Shown one piece after another: positions 11,064-22,400 of a stretch of 64,000 nt of DNA (the first letter of the stretch is position 1; every line of letters starts with the position of its first letter). The stretch spans positions 13,187,959 to 13,251,958 of the forward strand of contig NC_089278.1 of assembly GCF_963678975.1 (NCBI RefSeq), given 5' to 3'. Position numbers and translations under genes: made by a program. The notes beneath the pieces are model-generated. The model ran no database searches and was not told the DNA's origin. It saw nothing but the letters and a program-made list of their open reading frames with translations. The stretch is from Dysidea avara (taxonomy: Eukaryota > Porifera > Demospongiae > Dictyoceratida > Dysideidae).

Positions 11064-11173
11064 ACATGTAAGATGGTTTCTACAGCTACCCAACATCGTT
11101 TTACAATTTTCTTGTACCAATAAGACAATCCTCACAAATTTTTCCACAAATGTGGTTTTGTTCATGTCAGTGA
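11064..11173 (-). CDS. Candidate ectodomain exon of the membrane-protein gene
   Basis: 110 nt ending at a consensus GTAAGT donor. Encodes TDMNKTTFVEKFVRIVLLVQ, then ENCKTMLGSCRNHLTC, with a possible N-glycosylation site (NKT) and three cysteines. The chosen acceptor (TCTCTATGGTAG) has two bases before the first full codon and accepts the one base left by the exon at 11569-11779, so the two join in frame. Downstream on this strand another open stretch (LLVLYISTYTMVMIW, near 10.8 kb) could encode the first membrane helix. Confidence 0.4.
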
Positions 11174-11568
11174 CTACCATAGAGATGTCACAGTTCTAAC
11201 TGTATTGTGTTTTGTTGTGAAAATTCTTCAAGCAACACATGGCACAGTGTCATGCATGTTTTAAGGAAGCCACATGTACAGTAAGTACTGCATTATTGGA
11301 ATCTAGTTACAACATCGGACATCTTGATATGAAATTCCATATTAGGAGCACAAAATTCAAAATGGTAGTCATATTAAATTGGCATGCTAGTGGTTGTTTT
11401 GTCATACATATATGCCATTGGCAAATACATATACTAACTGTTCTAAACCTATTCACCACTGGTTTTAAAATAAAACTATTCATCTGGCACTTTAATCACG
11501 CAAATAATACACATGAACAGATACGGAAATACGTGGAACTAATAGACACCTCTGTGTAGTTATTGTAC

Positions 11569-11779
11569 CTTCAGCCAGACAGGTAGCAGAATATGTAATG
11601 GAATCTATTAATGGTGCGGCAGCTACTATGCATGGGCGACCATTTGTGAGATACAACGTAAAATTGTATTTAAGAACAATATTCATAATGTATAAAGAGT
11701 ATTCATTTGGTGTGTTAGTATTACGTTGTAGCACAAAATATGCTGCTGGTTTCCTGTTGTGGCTTGTGCCACCAGATAA
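11569..11779 (-). CDS. Candidate ectodomain exon; both strands open
   Basis: 211 nt from acceptor ATGAATTTCTTCAG to a GTACAA donor. The minus-strand reading encodes LSGGTSHNRKPAAYFVLQ, NTPNEYSLYIMNIVLKYNF and GRPCIVAAAPLID, and its phase fits the exon at 11064-11173. The plus strand is also open here after an AG (VAEYVMESINGAAATMHGRP to a TGA at 11782), so strand assignment rests on splice phase and neighbours. No family is recognised. Confidence 0.35.
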
Positions 11780-12737
11780 CTGAAGAAATTCATTGTATTT
11801 GTATGACAAAATGCTATGAACTTGAAAATTCACAATAAATTTCTGTCATATTGCCTAACATCCTTGTATGCAAAATGATCTATGCTTTATATTGAATAGT
11901 ATAGGTGATTATGGCTAGAATGCCAATACAACAGTAATAATCAGAACACAATGGATATACAGGCGATAACTTAAAAATACATCACCGGGCTTTAACTAGC
12001 TGACATCAAATCTGTTTTGCTTTACTAAAATAAGAAAGCATAAAAAATAACCTCTTTCATATGCAAAACTGTTACATGATTTTGATCAAGATGGGGTATG
12101 ATATAGTGCCTTGGATCTAACTGCAATAAATATTATTATTGTTTCTTGGTCATTTAGTTGAAATAATTTACCTATGATCATTTATGGATCTAATGGGTAC
12201 ACTACATTATATCACCAAGACGACCTAACAATGATGTGAAATGAGAGCTAACATTTTGTGACCTTGAATAATTGAATTTTAAACCTGTAGAATATAAATG
12301 CTATTTGTGGTTATTGTAAATAAAGTTGAAAATTCATGCCATTCCACACTGAAACATAAACATGCATATGTTTAGTAAATGACCACATCCTTAGTACCAC
12401 AGCATTTTCCAACAATTTAACTCACTAATAAACACTTTACACCACCCACATATAGTAATTATTGTACCACTCATTGACAGCATATGGCTGCTAATTGTAA
12501 TCATCATTGGCTGTGGAATTATCACACTTGGTCTAAGCGTGTATTCACATATAAAATATCAATTGTTTTAAAGTATATAAATGCCTCAAGCATCAATGTG
12601 GGTAACTCAATGGCTTACAGGTACACAAATTTAATTCAATGACAATTAGTCAAGTACCGCTAAGTGGTCGCAACTTTCATGCAATTGAATAACAATATTG
12701 TCCGACGTTATGAAATCAAGTTCATTGCCACAGTTAC

Positions 12738-12846
12738 AACTAGCCTGATGCCAGATGCCAAATTGGATTCTCCACCCTTGACAAAGTGGCTTTTAGTTGT
12801 GTCAACAAAACAAACACTGCGGCCAGGTGTTGAACAAATGTATGTG
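12738..12846 (-). CDS. Candidate upstream exon of the membrane-protein gene
   Basis: 109 nt between acceptor CCCATACATTGCAG and donor GTAACT. The frame TYICSTPGRSVCFVDTTKSH, then FVKGGESNLASGIRLV, ends in phase 0, as required by the acceptor of the exon at 11569-11779. A second minus-strand frame and the plus strand are also open, so this is tentative. Confidence 0.3.
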
Positions 12847-15800
12847 CTGCAATGTATGGGAACTAGATGAAGAATGCAAGCAGTGGTATATATGCAGAAA
12901 CCTATGACGCCCATGCAGTGTAAACATAGTTATAAGCTTTCTCCAATGAACATGCTACTACAAATACCTTACAAATATAATAGATAATTGATTAATTCAA
13001 TGATAAATCTCACAACACAACCATCCCATACAAAATAAGTACGCTCTACTTGTATGTGTTGCAGTGACCATGCCTATTGAAAATAGATAGAGTGAGCTGG
13101 AGAGTATAAGGTTAACGATTAAATCTCATATACTTAATTGAACAAATGAAATTATAATTTCCCACCTACTTAGGATTGCATTCATTTTAACGACAGTGAT
13201 TGTGTTAGAAATACAGTAAACATCTAATTCATCCAATTAGAAAACACTTCGAACTCATTGACTGCACACACATCATGTCCAATAGCTCATTAATTAGCCA
13301 TCACATAATCAGCTTAGTTTCCCACAAATAAACACTAATCTCATAAAGTTCACCTAACTAGATCAACCCGACACACCTGTATGGTATACACCACTTATAC
13401 ATAGAGTACAGTAAATGACAATAGAGGTATACCGTTAATTGGATTGGCTATCAGTTATTGACTATATCAGCTTTTTGGTATCAGATCGGCAACATGTAAA
13501 CAAGTAGCAGATACAAATATCTTCGCTCTAGTAATACCCTGTTTATGTACATGACTAATGTCAACTGTTGATTAAAATCACTTTATAGCTGAACTTAGAG
13601 AGCAAATTATTAGAGGAAAAGTCCATGCTAACATATTGGATTGGCTATTTTTTATCGGCTTAAATAATTCTTATATCAGCTAAGTTTCACATCGGTGCAC
13701 CTCTACATGACAACTATTTTAACCACATTTAAAGAATATTATTTTACAGTCAATTGTGAATACTCCGTGACATATTATGCATGAACAGTTTTATAATAAA
13801 TGAATATCTCTTAACAACTACAACAAAGTTTGATGCCATCAATTAACCATAAAGTAAGTACATTAATGGTGGGATATTATACCTTTAATGTACGAAGGCA
13901 TCACACAAACTACACAGTCAAATTTGTCAAAAAAGTTCACTTAGAATCAGGAATGGATACATATGGCAATAAAAGGACACTTTAAGGTAATATGATCCCA
14001 ATTGAAAAGCAATTATCCATGATGCCTGTGACTTAAACTCTCAAATGCCAAACATATACATGTCTATTGACTAGTGGCACATATGGTACCATTTTTCCAC
14101 TAGATAATAAAATTAAAAAGACTCCCACCAGTAGGAAATGTCAAAGGATGTGTTGCCCACACAGTTAAGGTATGTACATACCCAACAGCCAACACAATTG
14201 TTCCTATTAACTCGTGCAGTACATTAATTCATAGAGTACTTTAGGGAAAGGACATCGAAACTGTTCTTGTACTTTGGTCTTATTAAGAAAAGGAAACAAC
14301 ATCAGGTACTACGTAATATGTTCTGTCAGTCAAGTTGCCCGACAGTCAAGTTGCCCGACAGTCAACTTACACATATGTCTGCCATAGCAAGTGGTAGAGA
14401 TATCCGAACATGGCTGGAATGACAAACACGAGTGATAACAACACGTAGAACTTCTGCTCCGTCAAGTTTCCCATAGTACCTGTAAGAATAATACACTATG
14501 CAATTACTAACATTACCCAAGACCTAGAGTTACTACACTGAATACAAAAACAAGATCCACAAATATGTATAAACAGTATTCATCAGTTAACACTCCTCTA
14601 CATGAAAGCCAGAGACCTAATACACCAACAATCAGACCTCTGACAGTATAAACTATACACACATGCACACACACTCTATACACATGTACAGAGAGAGAAT
14701 AGAGTATACTATGTAAGGAAGATACATCTAGACGATAAATTAACAACAGCATGTTTGGAATTTATCTCACTACTTGCAGGACAATAGCACGCACTAAGTG
14801 GACACAATAGAAGTTACTTATGGCCTCCACACGACTTTGCTAAGGCACTGACTAACTTGGTAACACTTGGTGGGTGTTATTCTCTCACAACAGAAAGCCT
14901 GCACACCTTGTGGTGTTACCTTACACCAGGTCTTTATGTGTAGGTAGTTGTACGAAATCCCAGATTTTACAAAACAAATGAAATTCTTCCAAGTTGTGTT
15001 CAATAAAAAACAAACCAAGCCTTATGTAACTAAGTTTATCAAAGAAACCAAACAATTTTGAAACACAATACTTGTTTCACACAAATCATCGCTGTGGTCA
15101 TGAAAGTGGAAACTCTATGTGAGAACACATAGTCTTGCTATGCCAAAAGCTCCTACTATAGCCAATATCAAAGACAAATAAGAATGCCACCAATGTGATA
15201 TATACAAATTATAGGAATAACAGATGTGAGTGAACTCAGATCAAACTTATTAAATTTCACAACACCTTATAGTGATCATTGCCAAAGAGTGACACTACAT
15301 TGCATTAGAATGGCATCCAATATTCTCAGGTCAAAGTTCACATATGTAAGCATGCTAGCATGTTATAGACACAGAAATTCTTCAACCTAGGTAAGGAAAG
15401 AGTCCTAAACAATGCTTATAACTAAGCCAGCATAAACAATGGCCCAAAAACAAACTACATTTTAACTGACAAAGCTATTTACAAAACATATACCTGTTGT
15501 CACATAGCAGCAAGACAGAACATGTCATGTTGAAGATTGTTCAGGTCACTATTATTAGATATTAAACTACATCCCATAGTTTAACAAGAAACATGATACG
15601 TACTACAAATACCTAGAAATGGTCACGCCAACTATTTGTTGTACAGCAGTTCCTACATAATATTGAGACAGCAAGACTTTCAACAGGAAACTTAGACTAG
15701 TCCTGTTAAAACAGTTTATCATGTTACAAGACATATCACCTCCAAATTAGTACTAGTTTTAAGTTACCTCCTTTATTTCTAGCTAACGTACGTAGGATGG

Positions 15801-17929
15801 AAGCATAAGCTATAACGGTACAAAACAAACAATGTTAGGAAATAACAATAGTCATGTGAAACTGTGCACATATCCAACACCGTTGGAAATGTTCTAGAAC
15901 AAATAACAAAATGTTAAATTTCAACTTTCCCAGGTCTCGTAAATTAATAACAGAAAATTATGACTGGTTGATGCATGGGCTGGTGGCTAGTGAAATTGAA
16001 ACAAGTACTGTTTGTTCCTTAACAAGACAAATAAAACTGTATAGTAAGTAGTACAATAAAAGCCACTGTAAAGTTTAATTATAATGCAGTAAGTTAATCT
16101 GCAGCTCTTCTAGTTCGTCAAAATAACATTTCTGGGAGATGGTTAACAATATTACAGCAACAATAACAAAATTTAGTTTTAAGGAGGTCATTATATTGTA
16201 ATTGCAGACACGCCATAAACAGCAAGGTAGTAAACTTCAACCTGTGAGATGTATTCCAATAGTATATTAACAGGCTTCATGACATTTTCATTACTAAATA
16301 GTATGTGACATCATTGGTATTATTTATATGTTCAATAATTCAAGCAACAGATGCTCTTTACATCCTGGCTGACCATTACAGTACGCATTGAGCATCCACG
16401 AGAGGGATAGAGGAACATCACAAGGAAGACAACCATACTAAAACATAAACAAAACCATTCCAAATCCTGGTTACACTATTACAAGCCAATTAAGCTTCTT
16501 AAGAAAGATCTACAGAATGTCTAGTAGGCAGAAACACTAACAATAAACTCCCTCGTCCTCCTACTTCACCACAGCTGTTTTAACTTACAACTCCCATGTA
16601 CCGTCATGACCAGTGAATCATGGTAAAACAAAACCACTGACAAATTGCAAACATTCACAGATCTCACGAGAATCCAGGTGGTGGGAAAGGTGCCCTACAG
16701 CAAATCTACCAATGTGGTGCTGGATTATGCTGCAGGCTAGTGGGAACACTAATCTGAACTAGTTAACTAGTGTCTGTTTATAAAAGTGCTGTCTCATATT
16801 CAAACTGTAACACAATTTGTTACCATATAGTTAAAACATGATGTGGTAAACTGTGGTGGTGTTGTTTAGTAATAATAGGATGATGCCTTACAGCTATATT
16901 ATACACCAATTTGTCCTCATCAGTGCTCACACCTAATCATTATAATATATATTCATTGACATACTAAATACTTACTTTAAACATAGTGTACATGATACAC
17001 TCTGCACATACACACTACACTAGTGTGTACTGTACGTACTTTCATATACAACATATTATACATGTACACAAAATCTGTACGCACAAGTATACACGTTGAT
17101 GACACACACACTAGTACACAGACAGAGAGACACAAACACACTACAATTACACACGATTCACAACAATAAAAACTTGGATGTGGTATAATATTTGATAGGC
17201 ACTATTCTTATGGAAACCACATAAAACATAAACATGTAGATCATCAGGACAGGTTGTATTGTAGTGAATTTTATTAAGTGCTACCCAACCTTCCTTTCTA
17301 TGAAATACCATTTGTTTTATACAATGCCAGACCATGAATGGAAGGTTTACGTATCAAGCCCCAGAGCATGAAATATGGTTAGGCAGCAAACTGAACTGAA
17401 ACAAGGAAATACACAGACACAGCACAGTCTTTCCCCAATTACCTAGGGTTTTCCTATATCCCGGCCGGTATTTTTAATGACGTTGGAACAACTGTGTACA
17501 ATAATTTATATACACACAGAAGCCAAATGATTAGCAAAGCAGAAACAATGGCCACTTGATAGATGGTACATAATCAAATAACAAGACCACACTACAACAG
17601 AGGCCACAGCAATAGTAGGGAGCAAGGCAACAGTAATCACTGCAGTAAGGCTAGTGTGGATGATACACCACACACAACATTCTTTCTGCAAATAATTTAC
17701 CAGAGAGCCATGGACTATAGAACTGCTAGCATAAATAGAATGTCAATATACACTGAAGACATTAAAATGGCAGTATTTTGCTAAAAAAACAATAGACAGT
17801 TATTCCAAGTGTAAAATCACAGGACATGCAAGGAAGTCATGATGAAGCTATAGCAACACCAGCCAGCGTATTGCTTATTTGCATACCAGCAGTACCACAA
17901 CATCAACCAAATGTTGTTAAATACATTAC
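12847..17929. other. Long stretch without supported coding exon
   Basis: AT-rich DNA of about 5 kb. I see only short chance ORFs, the 16-bp tandem repeat at 14327-14368 and CA/TG-rich patches near 17.0-17.15 kb. A minus-strand acceptor near 17,693 (AAATTATTTGCAG) opens a short frame with a stop after about 12 codons (ERMLCVVYHPH). This could be the terminal exon of the gene at 17.9-19.4 kb, since its phase fits. Confidence 0.35.
14327..14368. repeat. 16-bp tandem repeat, 2.6 copies
   Basis: The unit CAGTCAAGTTGCCCGA occurs twice exactly (14327-14342, 14343-14358), followed by a partial copy CAGTCAACTT. Confidence 0.95.
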
Positions 17930-18062
17930 CAATAATACCAGCTATTAATAACATATCCCCAATCACAATAGTGTATACAATTGAATTATCACCACTGTAT
18001 GGCATAAGAATCATGCTTATTAACAGAGAGCCTAAACTAAACTCTCTTTCCTTTGTCATATG
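17930..18062 (-). CDS. Candidate exon, unknown protein with hydrophobic segment
   Basis: 133 nt from acceptor CTACCTTCTATATAG to donor GTAATG, with 44 codons plus one base. Encodes HMTKEREFSLGSLLISMILM, then NSIVYTIVIGDMLLIAGII. It begins in phase 0, as left by the exon at 19025-19114, and the intron between them would be about 960 bp. The family is not recognised. The alternating amphipathic helices would suit a helical-repeat protein or a membrane protein. Confidence 0.4.
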
Positions 18063-19024
18063 CTATATAGAAGGTAGTTTTCATAACTCATAGACTGCAT
18101 ACTTTTTGTCCAATCATGTACATAAATACCACATTAGCTACAGGTACACAGACAGCATGTATTCACCTATTACAATACACTTTCATAATAGAATTTACAT
18201 ACTTCAATAATGTACTGTTAAAGCCAGACCACATAAACACGTAAAAATGAATTTTCACTTTTTCTATACAGCAGTTTTAACAATGTCATTGAAAAACATT
18301 CACCAGTCCTAATAAGCAGGCCAGTTTGATGGGATCAGCATGTTGAACATGGAAAATATTTTGACTGGTTCATTATAGGTATACACAGGGAGGGAAAGTG
18401 AAGTTATAGAACAGCTTAAAAACATCATGATCCAGTAAGATATTAAACGGTGAAGCACACAAACATACTAAATTATACGAGTGCCAGTACTACTCATTTG
18501 AAGCCAATAGAGTCAAAACATGTACAACGTACAACTCCTACGAAGATTCAAGGTGCGGCCGTAATTCTATAACGTCAATTAATCCCCCGCCAACTTAACC
18601 AACTTAATACGTACATTATTATTCTCTTAATCATAAATTACATGTGCAATATTGTTACCAATGATACAGGTTAAAAGTACTACATGGAACAGTTAAACAG
18701 TTTCAATTTACCAAATATGGGAAACTTCAGGGATCAATGTTACAATATCACATGGTATTGTAGGTCAACAAAAATGTAACAGTTTGCCAAAAGATGTACA
18801 CCCACTGGTAGAACAAAAGAAGAAACAACTTAGCCAATTTACTACATGCATTCTTGAATCCATTCCAGGATATCCCAGTTGCATCACATCAAAGCTAAAT
18901 GACTGTATGGATTAGTATTGTTCACCACTGAGTACATTGTTCTACGAACCGTAAAGCAGTACACTTGAACATTCAAACAGAAAACTCTACAAGGAAGGTT
19001 AAAAGATAGACTATATTCTTGTAC

Positions 19025-19114
19025 CTGACAATGTGCAATGAGGGTTCCAAGCATGTCAATAGCAAGAGGCATGTAGCAATCAGGAATTTCAGTTGAAAAT
19101 ATCAAAGGGTGCAG
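19025..19114 (-). CDS. Candidate exon of the same unknown gene
   Basis: Exactly 30 codons between a strong acceptor (AACGTTTCTTTCAG) and a GTACAA donor, phase 0 on both sides. Encodes LHPLIFSTEIPDCYMP and LAIDMLGTLIAHCQ. The pattern of hydrophobic residues with a Pro-capped turn resembles HEAT/ARM-type helical repeats, but I cannot assign it. Confidence 0.5.
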
Positions 19115-19295
19115 CTGAAAGAAACGTTATTATTCATTTAATGAAGAGAAACGAAATGTTCCCTACGCTTTCATAAGTAGGGCATCTTTCCTGTAGGAAA
19201 ACCAGAGGAAAACACTAAATTTAGAGGCTGCTTGGATAAGCAGTTTAATGTTTGATAAAATTATACCACACAAATTTCCAAAGCATATTAGTCAC

Positions 19296-19364
19296 CTGAC
19301 TTATAATGACATTAGATGTAACAACACCTATGGCACAGAAAATTTCAGGAAGATTACAAAAGAA
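19296..19364 (-). CDS. Candidate exon of the same unknown gene
   Basis: 23 codons between acceptor CAATTTGTTTCAG and donor GTGACT, phase 0 on both sides, encoding FFCNLPEIFCAIGVV, then TSNVIISQ. Joins in frame to the exon at 19025-19114. A further micro-exon of 27 nt upstream (19437-19463, after CCTTACTAG) is possible. Confidence 0.5.
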
Positions 19365-19464
19365 CTGAAACAAATTGGCTGGCAATAAAACAAGACAAAT
19401 AGTTTAACAGCACATGTGTGCCTACTATTATCCTACACATGTACTAATGCTGCTACATATTGTC

Positions 19465-22400
19465 TAGTAAGGAAAATGTCTATCAGTTACCATTTATAGT
19501 ACCTACTTTTTTTTCATTTTCTTTGAAATATATACAAGTTCTATATAAGAAAGAGTCTTTGTACTAATAGCTCCATAAAGGGTCTAACTAGTTTAATATC
19601 AACTAACTGTCAGAATACACATGTATGGTAAGTATGAAAAAAACAAAAAAACAGTGTCATAGGCAGTCAAAGACCATACAGTACACATACGATCCATTCA
19701 CAATTTTTCAACAACATTTCCCTCGAGTCAAGCTGCCACGAAAATGCATGTCTTTCCCACACATTTAATCAACATCCAAATATATATAAAGCGAAGGAAA
19801 CAGGAAATGTCCCAGTGACAACAAACCTGCCACAAGTAATGCATGTAAATGATAGTTGGCAAAGTGAGTGGGCTCACACCATTATGTGGACTGATCAAAT
19901 CAGTACATAACTCAATAAGTGAATCAGGTTAGCCCAACTAGTGGGCAATCTCACATTTCACTGGTAAATTACTTTACACACTGGCTGCCCAGGTAACAGA
20001 CGCCATCACTTCGGAACACATAACCTTTTATGGCATTTTACTTGAGCTACAAAGCAAAGTCTTGGTGTTTGTGCAAAACAGGCATATTTAACACTAAGCC
20101 TTATAGTAAATGTGTTGATTTTGGGAGTTCCATGCACACAATAACATATTGATTAACACCTAGGGACAATTAAAACAAACATAGGAAACCAACTGAGCTA
20201 ATAGAAAAGGTGATTTCTTTAAGTTGCCTAGCAATCCAATAGGTAGCCTGTTTTACTACAACTTGGTTAAATCTTCTCAAAACAAATAATACATGATCTA
20301 AATAAAGTAACACCACTAACTTAAAAAAAAAAAAAAACTCATAAATTGTGTAGGATTAGGTATGAAATATTTCAATTAAGAAAACCATTCACCAAAAGAG
20401 CTGTTTTTTGTAAACATTTCATTAACAGTTGTTCATCAGCTGAATAGCAGACAGACGACCACCAGATAGTGTCTCCTGACATGCTAACTGCTGCTACCAA
20501 TGGCTTACCACATTAAACCCTCAATGACCATATCGTAGTGATTACTTGAATGACATTACACCACATGTAAATTGGAAAAAACTGAGGTGTTACTTCATGT
20601 TAAAGTTTGCTATGTCACTGCCGGTTTGTGTGCAAACACTCATGATCTTCAAACACCAACGTTGTGCAACAAATGTACATGCAAAGATAAAAGGATAATA
20701 AAAAAACTTTACATGTGACTGAAAACTGCATCAGTCTAGTCTAGTGTAAACTACAAAGTATAATAAGGATGTGCATGCATGTACAGGACAAATACACAAC
20801 CATCACTAAAAATTGTCACATCTAATCTGGCACTGTGATCAGCTATTCTTTATAGGTTTCTGACAAAAGAACTTGTTAAATTACATAATCAACAGTAATC
20901 TAAGACTCTCTGATTTGCGCGCACACACACACACACATACCCACAAAGCCACAGATACACAGGAAAGCAGAATCAATAGAGGGTACAGCTGCTACAACTC
21001 AGCAAAGCCACCTGTAGCATCACAAGGCTTTTAATACAGTTTCCTAATCAAGTTTATCAAGACCAAGTATAGCTGGAGGCACATACTTTCTTAACAAAAA
21101 ACCGACGTAAATGGAATAAGCTAACTGGTTTTAGTTAGTTACTATGTTAGAAGGCTTAGTTGAACAATAGACAAAAACACCAAAAAAACTAAATTATTCA
21201 TCTCCACCCAGAATTACTTCACTGTATTTTAATTCCAAAAACATACACAGAAACTCCCACAATGTGAAAGCAATGATACAATGTTACAACAACTTGGCAT
21301 CATAGCACTTACCACACACACACACATATGCAGCCGACCATTGTATATGATGCAGTAAGCTTCTGCATTAATTTTTTAAAACCTAATGTGCTTAATAATA
21401 TTGGTTGTGAATCCATCGACGTATAGTATCATTGTTTTGCATATCTGAGAAACTGAAAAATGTTATGACGCATAAAATCAAGTATTTCGAGTTACACTGC
21501 AAGTTTCATGTAGAGCTAGCATGTATGGAATGCTAAGAGTAACTCTGTCACTAAGTGGCACTACACAGAACATGCAGTTTACTACCATGCATGCATGATA
21601 TAGTACAAATGTGGTTGAGCCCCTCAATATCATTTAAGACACACGTACAATTCATTTGCTGTCTGGTAATAAACATCTAACAGCCTAAAATCATGGTGGT
21701 ATTGTGACAAGCATTGCTCCAACTGAGATGCATAGGTGGTCTTTGATCAACAGTAAAGGTGTGAGCTGTTGAATAAAGACCATACACTTCACCAATTGAC
21801 ATATACACATGCTGCGTAGACAGTACTATCTGCTCCACAAGGATTCACTGATACAGGAAGCAATTGATCGTAAAGTAATGAACTACCACATTCCACAGTA
21901 CTAGAATGTCACACTTCAAGTTGTCTTAGGGTTGCCCGGTGGGTGGGTTGGCTTCAGAAGAAAGAGGCAGGCATAGCCATACAACTAACAGCTGTGCTTA
22001 AGGTAGGAAGAAATCTTACTAAAATGTTAAGGATTGGCCATGAATTATCTTATTAGAGAAGTAATGTCCTTTGGACCTGCTACCAAAAGGATTCTCTCTG
22101 CAGGGAGGTAACTGGTAATAGAACCATCTATAGTACCCTAACAAACCAATTAACTTGAAAGCAAATGGGACAATTTCTGATAAGGAAAGCACACAGCCAC
22201 TGGAATGTTAATATAGTTATTCTCCATAACACCCGACAGCAATAGTGGTAGTCTCCATAGTACTAAGATACACTATGCTAGATATGACGCAATAAATGTA
22301 AGCCTTTCTATGCTAAGCTACAGATAGCACTTCTACAGCACTGGGGGGTGGACAGTGAACTCAATTTCCTAAACGTGCTGTAGAATTATTTCAAAAATCT

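Noticed and set aside
9003..11173. Assignment of the membrane exons to TMEM181 or another GOST-type seven-pass family
   Set aside because: Similarity is limited to generic hydrophobic pattern and two or three positions; not enough to name.
17930..19364. Assignment of these exons to TMEM216 (the exon at 27.0 kb is on the same strand)
   Set aside because: Phase and polar content do not fit the remaining TMEM216 helices.
20440..20490. Minus-strand exon reading ETLSGGRLSAIQLMNN
   Set aside because: The acceptor is plausible, but no in-frame GT donor or neighbouring exon fits.
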